DNA of 64,000 nucleotides from Firmicutes bacterium HGW-Firmicutes-16 (GTDB lineage Bacteria; Bacillota; Clostridia; Oscillospirales; Oscillospiraceae): the NCBI GenBank assembly GCA_002841545.1, contig PGZZ01000002.1, positions 1 to 64,000 on the forward strand. The letters run 5' to 3'. The notes under the pieces were generated by a model, which saw only the letters and a list, made by a program, of their open reading frames with translations, was not told where the DNA came from and searched no databases. A program made the position numbers and the translations under genes. Positions 15,475-24,899 of the stretch are shown piece after piece. Numbering within the stretch: the stretch's first letter is position 1; every line of letters starts with the position of its first letter.

Positions 15475-16803
15475 TTGGAAAGGTCCATACCCTTAATGCT
15501 GTTTTTGCAAGTAATTTTGATATCGCTAAATGCAGTTTTTGCTTGCGCTGAAATTGCCGTTATTTCAATGAACGACAATAAAATGGTAAAGCTGGCTGTA
15601 GCCGGAGATAAGCGCGCTTTGCGACTTGTCCGACTCACCAGTCAGCCTGCACGCTTTCTTGCAACGATACAGGTGGCTATTACCTTGTCGGGCTTTCTTG
15701 GAAGCGCCTTTGCTGCTGACAACTTTTCCGGCAAGCTCGTAGGCTGGCTTGTAGGGCTGGGCGTATCCATTCCAATAAAGACACTTGACACCATTGCGGT
15801 TGTTCTAATTACCATCATCCTCTCCTATTTCACCCTAGTTTTTGGCGAGCTAGTGCCGAAGCGGATAGCCATGCGAAAGGCAGAGCCGCTGGCGCTTGGC
15901 ATGTCTGCTTTCATCGACTTTATCGCGAAGATATTTGCGCCTGTCGTCTGGGTGTTGACTGCCTCCACAAACGTCATACTGCGTCTTTTCGGTATAGACC
16001 CTAATGCGGAGAATAATGATGCAAGTGAAGAGGAAATCCGCATGATGGTGGATATGAGCAGCGAGAAAGGGACCATTGACCGCGAAGAGAAGGAGTTTAT
16101 ACAGAACGTCTTTGAATTCGATGACCTAACTGCAGGTGAGATTGCTACTCACCGTACCGAAATATCCCTTTTGTGGATGGATGAAAGTATGGAGCAGTGG
16201 GAGCAGACTATCCACGATAGTCGACATTCCCTCTATCCAGTCTGTAATGAAACGGTGGACGACGTTGTCGGTATACTTAACGCTAAGGACTATTTTCGAC
16301 TGCATGATAAAACTCGGGAAAATGTTATTGAGCTGACGGTAAAGCCTGCCTATTTTGTCCCAGAGAGCGTGAAGGCAGACGTACTGTTTCGTAATATGAA
16401 GTTTAGTCATAATCGATTGGCTGTTGTTTTGGACGAATATGGAGGGATAAGCGGTATCGTTACCATGAACGATTTGGTGGAGCAGCTTGTGGGCGAATTT
16501 GACGATGACGCAGATAATCTTGAGGATATGCCGGACATAGAGAGAATCGACTCAAAAACTTGGAAGATACACGGCAGTGCTCTGCTGGAGGATGTTTCGG
16601 AGACTCTGGGAATCAGTCTGCCCTGCGATGAATTTGACACGTTTGGCGGACTGGTGTTTGGTGCACTAGGTGTTATACCCGAGGACGGCAGCAACTTTGA
16701 AATCGAAACAGTAGGTCTTGTTATTAAGGTTATCGAAATCAGTGATCACCTTGTAAAAAAGGCCATCGTTTGTCTCGAAGAACCAAAGGGACAGGGCAAC
16801 TAA
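15475..16803 (+). CDS. CorC/HlyC-family CNNM-CBS transporter
   Basis: A 442-residue membrane protein of the UPF0053/CNNM type. TTG 15475 has TAGGAGG 7 bases upstream. Residues 1-150 form the CNNM domain with three or four membrane segments (MLFLQVILISLNAVFACAEI; then LSYFTLVFGELVPKRIA, the conserved GELVPK motif). Two CBS domains follow at about 205-325. The C-terminal CorC/HlyC domain (about 345-435: DDADNLEDMPDIER, then DTFGGLVFGALG) completes it. Relatives export or regulate Mg2+ and other divalent cations; older 'hemolysin' labels are misleading. Expression is probably controlled by the terminator-bearing leader upstream. Confidence 0.9.
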   Translation: MERSIPLMLFLQVILISLNAVFACAEIAVISMNDNKMVKLAVAGDKRALRLVRLTSQPARFLATIQVAITLSGFLGSAFAADNFSGKLVGWLVGLGVSIPIKTLDTIAVVLITIILSYFTLVFGELVPKRIAMRKAEPLALGMSAFIDFIAKIFAPVVWVLTASTNVILRLFGIDPNAENNDASEEEIRMMVDMSSEKGTIDREEKEFIQNVFEFDDLTAGEIATHRTEISLLWMDESMEQWEQTIHDSRHSLYPVCNETVDDVVGILNAKDYFRLHDKTRENVIELTVKPAYFVPESVKADVLFRNMKFSHNRLAVVLDEYGGISGIVTMNDLVEQLVGEFDDDADNLEDMPDIERIDSKTWKIHGSALLEDVSETLGISLPCDEFDTFGGLVFGALGVIPEDGSNFEIETVGLVIKVIEISDHLVKKAIVCLEEPKGQGN

Positions 16804-16843
16804 AATACTGCGCTCTACATTATAGAACTAGCAGTATACTTAA

Positions 16844-16884
16844 AAATATGGCAATAGCAGGTTTATCATGCCATTGCCATATTT
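16844..16884 (+). terminator. Terminator of the CorC-type gene
   Basis: A 12-bp stem AAATATGGCAAT/ATTGCCATATTT, 40 bp after the stop, with a moderate T-tract. Confidence 0.7.
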
Positions 16885-16946
16885 AGATTTCTTTTGACGC
16901 TTACTTTGAATCTACTGATGATCATGCGATTTTTAACTATAACTCC

Positions 16947-16986
16947 AAAAAAAGAGGCTTGAGATTTTTCCCCAAGTCTCTTTTTT
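16947..16986. terminator. Bidirectional-type hairpin
   Basis: AAAAAAAGAGGCTTG pairs with CAAGTCTCTTTTTT; A and T tracts flank both sides. It could end transcripts from either direction. Confidence 0.7.
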
Positions 16987-17110
16987 AATTTCTATAATTG
17001 GTTGAGGATCCTTTTAGTATCATCCGTTGGTGCAAGTATGTCATTGAATATGTCAAACGTCTGTGCGGCATTAGGTAATTATATAGAAGATCAGAATCTT
17101 AGAGTAAGCG

Positions 17111-17560
17111 TTATTCTAGGGGTTTTGATTTAACCGCTTTCTTTACGCGCATCTTCTCAAGGTCGCATCTCGCACACAAACCGGTATGGCAGCTCACGGT
17201 TCCGCCGCAGGACTGACAAGCCCATTTTTCCTCCTGCGAGCGCAGGAATACCTCCATGCCGAGATCTCTGATGGCAATCAGGTTTTCAATCATGCTCATG
17301 TTGTACTTTGTACGGTAGCGCTTGTCAAGCGCCTTGAGCCGCTTGCAGGGAAAAGAGTCACATTCGGAGCAGTAGCGGACTTGTCCGTTTGCCAATTTTT
17401 CGCAGCTCTTGCTCATAAACAGACAGTTTTGACCGCGAGGAATACAGCCCTCGCAGTATTTTCTGTTGAAACCGTGTTTTTTAAGGTCGGCCTGCTTTGC
17501 TTGATAAGCAATACACAGCTCACAGTTCATGCCGCAGGGAGCGATAAGTATCTCTTGCAT
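17111..17560 (-). CDS. DUF3795 Cys-rich protein
   Basis: A 149-residue protein from ATG 17560 with AAGGAG upstream. It starts with the family signature LIAPCGMNCELCIAYQ and has Cys clusters YCEGC, YCSEC, CQSCGG and CARCDLE, about 14 cysteines in all, suggesting two or three metal sites. The last 15 residues are basic. It is a longer paralogue of the protein at 4234-4572 and, unlike that copy, lies in ordinary chromosome. Function in the family is unknown. It is a single gene with no partner. Confidence 0.82.
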   Translation of the reverse strand: MQEILIAPCGMNCELCIAYQAKQADLKKHGFNRKYCEGCIPRGQNCLFMSKSCEKLANGQVRYCSECDSFPCKRLKALDKRYRTKYNMSMIENLIAIRDLGMEVFLRSQEEKWACQSCGGTVSCHTGLCARCDLEKMRVKKAVKSKPLE

Positions 17561-17703
17561 AAGTCGTAATCTCCTTAATTGAAAGTGAGGATTTCCAATG
17601 CACTATAACCTATTATAACATGACAGACTTGCGCTGAAAAGCATCACGCGATAAAAGACAGCAGGAACTGTTATAGTTCTTGCTGTCTTTGCGTGCTAGT
17701 TTA

Positions 17704-18159
17704 TTAATGTTTTTCGTAGGCAGCGTCCGCTTTAGTAACATGAACAGTACCCTTCGGGTGATTTGGCGGCGCATAGATTGAGTAAAGCTTCAGTGGTATA
17801 TTGCCTTTATTAAACAAATTATGCCAGGTTCCGGCAGGAACAAAAATTGCGTAGTCTTTCGAAACGTTTCTATGAAGACTTAAATTGTCTTTGCTGTTAC
17901 CCATCATCACAATACCCTGACCTTGCTCAATTCTTAAGAACTGGTCAGTGTCCGGATGCATTTCAGCTCCAATGTCTCCACCGACGGGGATGCTCATCAA
18001 TGTGGCCTGTAAATGAGTACCCGTCCATAACGCGGTACGGAAGGTATCGTTCTGTTTAGTGGCTCTATCGATATTTATAACAAACGGCTCCTGACCGTAA
18101 TCCCTTAGCATGATATCGTTTATGCCGCTGTTACCGGTAAAAGAGCACATCCCATACAT
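17704..18159 (-). CDS. Cupin-domain protein
   Basis: A 151-residue single-domain cupin. ATG 18159 is favoured over TTG 18168 because AAGGGAG then sits 9 bases upstream and the product begins MYGMCSFTGN. Metal-ligand positions are seen in GGDIGAEMHPDTDQFLRIEQG (motif 1, with His and Glu) and PAGTWHNL (motif 2, with His). Cupins of this branch are small cytosolic metal proteins, mostly of unknown substrate, sometimes annotated as sugar isomerases or dioxygenases. Upstream of it on the same strand comes tRNA-Leu, separated by its own terminator. Confidence 0.8.
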   Translation of the reverse strand: MYGMCSFTGNSGINDIMLRDYGQEPFVINIDRATKQNDTFRTALWTGTHLQATLMSIPVGGDIGAEMHPDTDQFLRIEQGQGIVMMGNSKDNLSLHRNVSKDYAIFVPAGTWHNLFNKGNIPLKLYSIYAPPNHPKGTVHVTKADAAYEKH

Positions 18160-18246
18160 AATATTCAACTCCCTTTGCTTACTATGTCATTATATGAGTT
18201 CGAAGCCGGAGCTGTGTGTCAATGAATAAATAGTGCACTTAAAGAT

Positions 18247-18279
18247 GAAAATCCCCGATTTCTTTACGAAACCGGGGAT
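18247..18279 (-). terminator. Terminator of tRNA-Leu
   Basis: ATCCCCG(A)TTTC pairs with GAAA(C)CGGGGAT with one mismatch; on the minus strand TTTTC follows. Confidence 0.8.
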
Positions 18280-18285
18280 AATTAT

Positions 18286-18373
18286 TGGTGCGCGAGGGGG
18301 GACTTGAACCCCCACGCCCGTGAAGAGCACTGGCACCTGAAGCCAGCGAGTCTGCCGATTCCACCACTCGCGC
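18286..18373 (-). tRNA. tRNA-Leu(CAG)
   Basis: An 88-nt class II tRNA on the minus strand. The acceptor GCGCGAG pairs with CTCGCGC. The anticodon loop is TTCAGGT between CTGGC and GCCAG (anticodon CAG), with a long variable arm GTGCTCTTCACGGGCG. CCA is encoded. Confidence 0.96.
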
Positions 18374-18486
18374 ATAACATGGAACGCCCGATAATAGTAG
18401 CATTTCTGTGGGCATTAGTCAAGAGCTTTTTTGGATAAAAACAGGACGCGAAAAAAAATTCCACGTCCTGAAATCTTGTTTTCAGT

Positions 18487-20160
18487 TTACTTATTAAAGC
18501 TGTCCTTAAGCGCGACGGAGCGATTGAAAACAAGATGCTCTTTTGAGCTGTCGCGGTTATCCACACAGAAATAGCCGAGGCGCATGAACTGATATGAGTG
18601 GGGGAACTTAGCGTCCGCGAGGCTCTTTTCGACCTTGCAGCCACTTAATATTCGTAGAGAATCGGGATTCAGGCAATCGAGAAAATCCTTGTCGCCACCG
18701 TCCGGGTCGGGGTCGGAAAACAGATTGTCGTAAATCCGTACTTCCGCGTCGACCGCAGTGTTAGCGTCAACCCAGTGTATCGTCGACTTGACTTTGCGCC
18801 CATCCGGAGTGTTGCCGCCACTTGTAGAGGAATCATATTCGCAAAGTACCTCTTGAAGTCGTCCATCAACATGTCTGTGACAGCCTGTGCATTTGACAAT
18901 GTAAGCACCCTTCAGACGAACTTCGTTTCCTTCAAAGAGACGGTTATATTTTTTTGGTAACTCTTGGTTATCAACATCTACAAAGTCTTCAGACTCTATC
19001 CAGAGCGTTTTTGAGAAAGTTATCTGACGAGTTCCGGCTGAATCATCTTCTGGATTGTTTTCGACTGTAAAAGTTTCAGTTTTACCCTCGGGATAATTGG
19101 TCACAATAAGCTTTATCGGCTCAAGCACCCCCATAACGCGGGTGGCTTTTTCGTTGAGGTCATCGCGCAGGCAGTGCTCGAGAAAGCTGAATTCCACGGT
19201 GCTTGGCATCTTTGCAACGCCTATGCGGTCACAAAAGCCTAAAATTGCTTGCGGTGTGTAACCGCGGCGGCGCAGTCCGCAGAGCGTGGGCATACGCGGA
19301 TCGTCCCAACCGGAAACGCAGCCTTCCTCGACGAGTTTACGCAGCTTGCGCTTTGACATGACAGTGTAGTTGATACCGAGACGCGCAAATTCGAGCTGAC
19401 GCGGTATGGAGGGTACAGAGACGTTTTCCACGACCCAGTTATATAGCGGACGGTGATCTTCATATTCAAGCGAGCACAGCGAGTGCGTAACGCCCTCGAT
19501 TGCGTCTTGAATCGGGTGGGCAAAATCATACATCGGATAGATGCACCATTTTGTGCCCTGCCTGTGATGCTCAATGTAGCGTATGCGATAAAGCACGGGG
19601 TCGCGCATATTGAAGTTTCCGCTGGCAAGGTCGATTTTTGCGCGAAGAGTATATTTACCTTCGGGGAATTCGCCCGCGCGCATACGGCGGAAAAGGTCGA
19701 GGCTTTCCTCAACAGGTCTTTCCCTAAAAGGACTTCTGGCAGGTGTGTCGGTGCCGCCGCGATATTCCTTAAATTCTTCGGGAGTCAGTCCGCAGACATA
19801 GGCAAGCCCTTTTCTGATGAGCTCTTCCGCGTAGGAATAGGTCTGCTCGAAATAATCCGAGCCGTAGAAGAACCTGTCGCCCCAGTCGAAGCCCAGCCAG
19901 TGGATGTCTTCCTGTATGGCGTCGACGAACTCGGTGTCCTCCTTGGCGGGATTGGTGTCATCCATACGCAGGTTGCACACACCGCCATATTTCTGAGCCG
20001 TGCCGAAGTCGATATATATAGCTTTAGCGTGACCGATGTGCAGATAGCCGTTCGGCTCAGGCGGGAAGCGGGTGTGAATCGTCTTTCCCGCGTAGGCTCC
20101 GCCTTCCGCAAGATCCTCGTCAATAAAATCGTGTATAAAGTTGCTGGTGTTTTCGTTCAT
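18487..20160 (-). CDS. glnS: Glutaminyl-tRNA synthetase
   Basis: Charges tRNA-Gln with glutamine in the cytosol. The product is 557 residues, the usual length. The class I signatures are clear: PPEPNGYLHIGHAKA (HIGH at 41-44) and VMSKR (267-271, the KMSKS equivalent). The C-terminal half is the two-barrel anticodon-binding region (ESEDFVDVDN, GCHRHVDGRLQEV), which distinguishes GlnRS from GluRS. An ATG five codons further upstream (20175) is possible, but its ribosome site would be only 1 base away; ATG 20160 has GGATGG at good spacing. Many Firmicutes lack GlnRS and use the GatCAB route, so its presence is informative. A 271-residue open frame on the opposite strand is a composition shadow. 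Confidence 0.96.
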   Translation of the reverse strand: MNENTSNFIHDFIDEDLAEGGAYAGKTIHTRFPPEPNGYLHIGHAKAIYIDFGTAQKYGGVCNLRMDDTNPAKEDTEFVDAIQEDIHWLGFDWGDRFFYGSDYFEQTYSYAEELIRKGLAYVCGLTPEEFKEYRGGTDTPARSPFRERPVEESLDLFRRMRAGEFPEGKYTLRAKIDLASGNFNMRDPVLYRIRYIEHHRQGTKWCIYPMYDFAHPIQDAIEGVTHSLCSLEYEDHRPLYNWVVENVSVPSIPRQLEFARLGINYTVMSKRKLRKLVEEGCVSGWDDPRMPTLCGLRRRGYTPQAILGFCDRIGVAKMPSTVEFSFLEHCLRDDLNEKATRVMGVLEPIKLIVTNYPEGKTETFTVENNPEDDSAGTRQITFSKTLWIESEDFVDVDNQELPKKYNRLFEGNEVRLKGAYIVKCTGCHRHVDGRLQEVLCEYDSSTSGGNTPDGRKVKSTIHWVDANTAVDAEVRIYDNLFSDPDPDGGDKDFLDCLNPDSLRILSGCKVEKSLADAKFPHSYQFMRLGYFCVDNRDSSKEHLVFNRSVALKDSFNK

Positions 20161-20283
20161 AATATGACCATCCATACTTCCTTATTATATTTATGTATTA
20201 TAAACGATGATTGTGGTAATTACAATAATTCCGTGTTAAAATACGGTTATATACGACAAAAAGCGTAGGAGGGAATCGGAAAT

Positions 20284-21093
20284 ATGACGGACATTATAAT
20301 AATCGGCGGAGGACCTGCGGGAGTTTCCGCCGCGCTGACCGCAAAAAACAGAGGCAAAAGCGTAAAAATAATATCCAACAGTGCAGAGCTGAGTAATCTC
20401 TGGAAGGCAAAAAGTGTCGAAAACTATCCCGGTCTGCCTAATGCGAGCGGTGCTGAACTTATGATGACCTTCCGCAAACAGCTCGAGGACGCGGGAATTG
20501 AAATAGTAAGCGGTAGAGCTTTGAATGCGCTCTCGATGGGAACGAGCTTCTCCGTTTCCGTCGGGCAGGATTATTTCGAATGCAAAGCTATTATACTCAC
20601 AACAGGTATCGTTCAGCAGTCGACCTATCCCGGTGAGCAGGAGTTTCTGGGCAGGGGAGTGTCCTATTGCGCCACCTGCGATGGTATGCTTTTTCGCGGC
20701 AAAAAGGTCGCCGTTATCGGCCTGAACGAGGAAGCGGAGAGCGAAGCAAACTTCCTGCGCTCAATCGGCTGCATTGTCGAGTATTTCGATAAAAACAGAG
20801 CAAAAAAGTTCGAAATTAAGGGTGAAGAGACTGTTGCGGCACTCATAGCAGATGATGTGGTGTATCAGGTTGACGGCATTTTTATCCTCCGCAGCACGAT
20901 TGCACCGAATAGCTTTCTCACAGGGCTCGGGACAGATAACGGGCATATCATTTCGGACGGTGCAATGAAAACAACTGTTGACGGCGTTTTTGCCGCAGGT
21001 GACTGCACAGGTAGACCCTATCAGGTGGCACGCGCCGTTGGACAGGGGAATACCGCCGCGCTTTCCGCCAGTGAATATCTTGACAAAAAGTAG
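20284..21093 (+). CDS. Thioredoxin-reductase-like flavoprotein without NADPH motif
   Basis: A 269-residue protein, about 40 shorter than typical TrxB. ATG 20284 follows GGAGGGAA. The FAD-binding loop is GGGPAG (8-13), the redox disulfide is CATC (129-132), and the C-terminal FAD motif is GVFAAGDCTGRPYQ. The second nucleotide-binding site reads VIGLNEEAESEANFLR instead of GGGxSAxxEA with downstream HRRxxxR, and that domain is shortened. This layout resembles the ferredoxin-dependent or otherwise non-NADPH thioredoxin reductases known from clostridia. I infer that it reduces thioredoxin or a thiol protein using an electron donor other than NADPH. No thioredoxin gene is adjacent. Confidence 0.82.
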   Translation: MTDIIIIGGGPAGVSAALTAKNRGKSVKIISNSAELSNLWKAKSVENYPGLPNASGAELMMTFRKQLEDAGIEIVSGRALNALSMGTSFSVSVGQDYFECKAIILTTGIVQQSTYPGEQEFLGRGVSYCATCDGMLFRGKKVAVIGLNEEAESEANFLRSIGCIVEYFDKNRAKKFEIKGEETVAALIADDVVYQVDGIFILRSTIAPNSFLTGLGTDNGHIISDGAMKTTVDGVFAAGDCTGRPYQVARAVGQGNTAALSASEYLDKK

Positions 21094-21108
21094 TCTATAA
21101 CATATAAT
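21080..21108 (+). promoter_or_regulatory. Promoter of the valS T-box transcript
   Basis: TTGACA (21080-21085) overlaps the end of the preceding gene; TATAAT (21103-21108) follows after 17 bases. Both hexamers are perfect. Confidence 0.88.
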
Positions 21109-21123
21109 ATCGCAATAGTTCAA

Positions 21124-21337
21124 AGGCACTGATGGAGAAGTATAATCAGTTAGTGCGGCAAAGAGAGAAAGCGTTCGGTGAGAGCTTTCGCGCACTTCGA
21201 TTACTGGTCGCTCCTGAGCCGGTCAAAGGAAATGTTGACCCGTGCGCTCACGTTATGAGCATCGAGTGCGCCGCTTGCGGCGAATTCAGGTGGTACCGCG
21301 GTATTTACGCCCTGAGCATATGCTCGGGGCGTTTTTG
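21124..21337 (+). promoter_or_regulatory. T-box leader (valine specifier GTC)
   Basis: A T-box riboswitch. Stem I contains AGAGAG (about 21161), GGTGAGAGC, and a specifier region CTG-GTC-GCTCCTGAG with codon GTC at 21207-21209, matching valine. The antiterminator T-box sequence TTCAGGTGGTACCGCGG is at 21285-21301. A terminator hairpin ACGCCCTGAGC/GCTCGGGGCGT with TTTTT ends at 21337. Uncharged tRNA-Val should pair with both elements and allow valS transcription. Confidence 0.93.
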
Positions 21338-21386
21338 ATTTATTCTGCTTATTAGCAGAGTTTCGCAGAATTGAGGAGGAAGAAAC

Positions 21387-24011
21387 ATGGAAAAAGAACT
21401 TTCTAAGGTCTATGAACCGAAAGACGTTGAAAAACGAATTTATGAAATGTGGGAAAAGGGCGGAGCCTTCAAGGGCATCCGTGACCCGAAAAAGAAGCCC
21501 TTTACAATAGTGATGCCGCCACCGAACGTCACAGGTCAGCTCCACATGGGGCACGCCATGGACGCAACGCTTCAGGATATACTCATACGCTACAAGCGCA
21601 TGAAGGGCTTTGCCGCCCTCTGGGTTCCCGGCACCGACCACGCGGGCATCGCCACGCAGATTAAGGTTGAGGAAGCTCTCCGCAAGGAAGGGCTGACGCG
21701 CTACGACCTCGGACGCGAGAAATTTCTGGAGCGTGTCTGGGACTGGAAGAACAAATACGGCGACCGAATTGTTGAACAGCAGAAACAACTCGGCGCATCC
21801 TGCGATTGGGAGAGGGCACGCTTCACTATGGACGAGGGCTGCTCAAAAGCAGTTCGCGAGGTTTTCGTTTCCCTTTACGAAAAGGAGCTCATCTATAAGG
21901 GCAGCCGCATTATCAACTGGTGCCCACACTGCACAACGGCGCTTTCGGACGCCGAGGTTGAGTATAAGGATAAACCCGGTCACCTCTGGCACCTGCGTTA
22001 TCCGCTGACTGACGGCAGAGGCTATATAATCGTTGCGACGACCCGCCCTGAAACGATGCTGGGCGATACGGGCGTTGCTGTGAATCCGAACGATGACCGT
22101 TATAAGCACCTTGTCGGCAAGACCTGCATGCTGCCGCTCATGGACAGGGAGATTCCCATTATCGCGGACGACTACTGCGACATGGCGTTCGGTACCGGCT
22201 GCGTAAAGATGACTCCTGCGCATGACCCCAACGACTTCGAAGTCGGTCTGCGGCACAATCTTGAAGTAATCCGCGTTCTGGACGATAACGGCAGGATTAA
22301 TGAGCTGGGTGGAAAGTATCAGGGACTTGACCGTTACGAGGCCAGAAAAGTCATTGTAACCGACCTAGAAGCTCTCGGACTTGTTGAGAAAATTGAGGAG
22401 CATCAGCACAATGTCGGCACCTGCTATCGCTGCGCAACGGACGTTGAACCGATTATCTCTGCGCAGTGGTTCGTCAAAATGCAGCCCCTTGCAAAGGAAG
22501 CAATCCGCGTCGTCGAGGACGGAGAGACAAAGTTCGTCCCTGAACGCTTCAGCAAGATATATACTAGTTGGATGGAGAACGTCCATGACTGGTGCATTTC
22601 GCGTCAGCTTTGGTGGGGACATCAGATACCGGCGTGGTACTGCACGGACTGCGGACACATCACAGTTTCACGTGAGGACGCAACAGTGTGCGAGAAGTGC
22701 CACAGCAAAAACATCACCCGCGACGATGACGTTCTGGACACATGGTTTTCCTCAGCACTTTGGCCGTTTTCAACGCTCGGCTGGCCCGAGAATACGCCAG
22801 ACCTCGACTATTTCTACCCGAACGACGTTTTAGTCACCGGCTACGATATAATCTTCTTCTGGGTCGCGCGTATGATTTTCTCAGGCTGTGAGCACACGAA
22901 AAAAGCGCCGTTTCACACAGTGCTCATCCACGGACTCATCCGAGACGAAAAGGGACGAAAGATGTCAAAGTCGCTAGGCAACGGTATTGACCCACTGGAC
23001 ATCGTGGACCAGTACGGCTGTGACGCGCTGCGCTTCAATCTCGTAACGGGCAACAGCCCCGGAAACGATATGCGTTTCTTCACTGAACGCTGCGAGGCTA
23101 TGCGTAATTTCGCGAACAAGATTTGGAACGCAAGTCGTTTCGTCATGATGAATCTAACTATCGACAAGTGCGAGCTGCCATCTAAGCTTGAAACCGAGGA
23201 TAAGTGGATTCTTTCCAAGCTGAACAGCGTTATCAGTGAAGTCAACGCGAACATGGATAGCTTCGAGCTCGGCGTCGCCGCGCAAAAGGTCTCGGACTTC
23301 ATTTGGGACAGCTACTGCGACTGGTATATCGAGCTTACTAAACCCCGCCTGAATGGAGAAGATGGGGAAAGCAAAATAAACGCGCAGAAAGTACTGCTTT
23401 ATGTGCTGACCGAAACCATGAAGCTCCTGCATCCCTTTATGCCTTATATCTCAGAGGAAATTTGGCAGGCACTTCCGCACAACGGCGATATGCTAATTTT
23501 GGAGCGCTTCCCCGAATACAATGATAAGCTCGCCTTCCCGAAGGATGAACAGGATTTTGAAATTCTAATGGAGGCAATCAAGGCGATACGCTCCCGCCGC
23601 GCTGAAATGAACGTCCCGCCCTCTCGCAAAGCGCATTTAATAATCGTAACCGACAAAGCCGGAATATTCGAAAACGGCAGAGCCTTCCTTATGAAACTTG
23701 CATATGCGGGTGAAATAAGTGTATCTAATCAGGCTCCGTCAGATGTTGAGGGCATGGTTTCCGTTGTAACAGGTGACGCTCAGATGCTTATGCCGATGGC
23801 AGACCTCGTCGACCTTGCAAAAGAGCGCGAGCGTATCGCTAAGGAGCTGGAAAGAGCTCAAAAGGAATATGACGGGCAGATGGCAAAACTATCAAATGAG
23901 GGCTTTATAGCAAAGGCACCCGAAAAAGTGATAGAAGCTGAGAAGGACCGTGCCGCAAAAGCCAAGGCTCTGATAGAAAATCTTGCGGAAAGTCTTAATA
24001 AATTGGGTTAA
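21387..24011 (+). CDS. valS: Valyl-tRNA synthetase
   Basis: Charges tRNA-Val and edits mischarged threonine. The 874-residue length is normal. GGAGGAAG precedes ATG 21387. The HIGH motif appears as [13 protein letters not shown] (HMGH at 53-56) and KMSKS at 525-529. The CP1 editing domain lies between them ([18 protein letters not shown], then [15 protein letters not shown]). An anticodon-binding helical domain and the C-terminal coiled-coil arm ([19 protein letters not shown]) complete it. It is controlled by the valine T-box upstream and ends in a strong hairpin. Confidence 0.98.
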   Translation: MEKELSKVYEPKDVEKRIYEMWEKGGAFKGIRDPKKKPFTIVMPPPNVTGQLHMGHAMDATLQDILIRYKRMKGFAALWVPGTDHAGIATQIKVEEALRKEGLTRYDLGREKFLERVWDWKNKYGDRIVEQQKQLGASCDWERARFTMDEGCSKAVREVFVSLYEKELIYKGSRIINWCPHCTTALSDAEVEYKDKPGHLWHLRYPLTDGRGYIIVATTRPETMLGDTGVAVNPNDDRYKHLVGKTCMLPLMDREIPIIADDYCDMAFGTGCVKMTPAHDPNDFEVGLRHNLEVIRVLDDNGRINELGGKYQGLDRYEARKVIVTDLEALGLVEKIEEHQHNVGTCYRCATDVEPIISAQWFVKMQPLAKEAIRVVEDGETKFVPERFSKIYTSWMENVHDWCISRQLWWGHQIPAWYCTDCGHITVSREDATVCEKCHSKNITRDDDVLDTWFSSALWPFSTLGWPENTPDLDYFYPNDVLVTGYDIIFFWVARMIFSGCEHTKKAPFHTVLIHGLIRDEKGRKMSKSLGNGIDPLDIVDQYGCDALRFNLVTGNSPGNDMRFFTERCEAMRNFANKIWNASRFVMMNLTIDKCELPSKLETEDKWILSKLNSVISEVNANMDSFELGVAAQKVSDFIWDSYCDWYIELTKPRLNGEDGESKINAQKVLLYVLTETMKLLHPFMPYISEEIWQALPHNGDMLILERFPEYNDKLAFPKDEQDFEILMEAIKAIRSRRAEMNVPPSRKAHLIIVTDKAGIFENGRAFLMKLAYAGEISVSNQAPSDVEGMVSVVTGDAQMLMPMADLVDLAKERERIAKELERAQKEYDGQMAKLSNEGFIAKAPEKVIEAEKDRAAKAKALIENLAESLNKLG

Positions 24012-24064
24012 ATTTCGGCAAAGCGTCCGGCTTCGACAAAAAAATAGACAAGCATATTTTAAAA

Positions 24065-24101
24065 TAGCGCTGTGGGCATATTGCCCGCAGCGCTTTATTT
24101 T
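24065..24101 (+). terminator. Terminator of valS
   Basis: AGCGCTG(T)GGGCA pairs with TGCCCGCAGCGCT, followed by TTATTTTT. Confidence 0.85.
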
Positions 24102-24128
24102 TACGCAAATATGGGTGGAGGAATGAAG

Positions 24129-24446
24129 ATGAAAATATACACGGCAGAAAACGACGGCTTTCTGAAGCTCAGTTTCACGGGTGAGCTTGACCATCACGGA
24201 GCAAAAACCGCGATGAAAACGATAGACGGGCTGATAGACGACGCTCTTCCAAGAAATCTCATAATGGATCTCTCTGAGCTTAATTTTATGGACAGCTCAG
24301 GAATCGCTTTGATACTGCGAGTGAGCAGGCGAATGTCCGATATCGGCGGTAAAGCGTGGGTGGAAAATCCATTAGGACAACCCTTGCGTGTGCTGAATGC
24401 CTCGGGCATTGACAGAGTTGTAAAAGTATTCGAAAAGGCAAGATAG
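24129..24446 (+). CDS. spoIIAA: Anti-sigma-F factor antagonist SpoIIAA
   Basis: A 105-residue STAS-domain protein. In its unphosphorylated form it binds SpoIIAB and frees sigma-F in the forespore. The phosphorylation motif MDSSGIALI is at 54-62. Of three in-frame ATGs, 24129 has GGTGGAGG at 7 bases; the one at 24123 is too close to that site and the one at 24072 has none. It is the first gene of the spoIIA operon, 12 bp before spoIIAB. In other endospore formers this operon is driven by sigma-H; I do not see a convincing sigma-H site in the short space after valS. Confidence 0.92.
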   Translation: MKIYTAENDGFLKLSFTGELDHHGAKTAMKTIDGLIDDALPRNLIMDLSELNFMDSSGIALILRVSRRMSDIGGKAWVENPLGQPLRVLNASGIDRVVKVFEKAR

Positions 24447-24458
24447 AGGAGGAAGAGG

Positions 24459-24899
24459 ATGACGAACACAGACTACATAAAATTTGAGTTCCCGTCGAGG
24501 AGCGTAAATGAAAGCTTTGCCAGAGCGGCTGTCGCCTCATTTGCGGCAAGGCTCGATCCGACGCTTGAGGAGCTTGCGGATATAAAAACTGCGGTCAGCG
24601 AAGCTGTAACGAACTGCATAGTTCACGCTTATCCTGGAGTCCTCGGGACGATTTGGCTGCGTGCGAGGATTATCGACGAAAGCACGTTTGAAATCACCGT
24701 CAGAGATACCGGCGTGGGCATACCTGATGTTAAAAAAGCAAGAGAACCCATGTACACGACGGGCGGAGATGACCGCAGCGGAATGGGTTTTACGATTATG
24801 GAGAGTTTCATGGACAAGGTTAAGGTTCGCTCCGTAGAAGGAAAGGGGACAAGCGTAACCATGACGCGGCGCATAGTCCGTAGGACTTCGGCCGTATGA
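24459..24899 (+). CDS. spoIIAB: Anti-sigma-F factor / serine kinase SpoIIAB
   Basis: A 146-residue GHKL-fold kinase that holds sigma-F inactive and phosphorylates SpoIIAA. The ATP-site boxes are present: N box EAVTNCIVHAYP (48-59), G1 DTGVGIP, and G2 GMGFTIM. AGAGGAGGAAGAGG precedes the ATG. Its last four bases overlap the start of sigF (ATGA), the usual translational coupling that keeps anti-sigma and sigma in step. Confidence 0.94.
   Translation: MTNTDYIKFEFPSRSVNESFARAAVASFAARLDPTLEELADIKTAVSEAVTNCIVHAYPGVLGTIWLRARIIDESTFEITVRDTGVGIPDVKKAREPMYTTGGDDRSGMGFTIMESFMDKVKVRSVEGKGTSVTMTRRIVRRTSAV

Larger units (their letters stand above)
16804..17110. other. 307-bp gap with two terminators and a short coding-like remnant
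   Basis: Besides the two hairpins, the minus strand at 16992-17076 reads LPNAAQTFDIFNDILAPTDD and a few more residues to TAG. It lacks a start codon or ribosome site. It may be the tail of a deleted gene; it is too short to identify. Confidence 0.35.

Noticed and set aside
16992-17076. 28-codon minus-strand coding-like tail
   Set aside because: No start codon, ribosome site or homology that I can name; too short to call a pseudogene with confidence.
19453-20268. 271-codon plus-strand open frame opposite glnS
   Set aside because: It lies entirely antisense to a full-length glnS and has no ribosome site or recognisable domain; a codon-composition shadow.
21132-21338. 68-codon plus-strand frame before valS
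   Set aside because: It covers the T-box leader; the RNA elements (specifier, T-box, terminator) explain the sequence.
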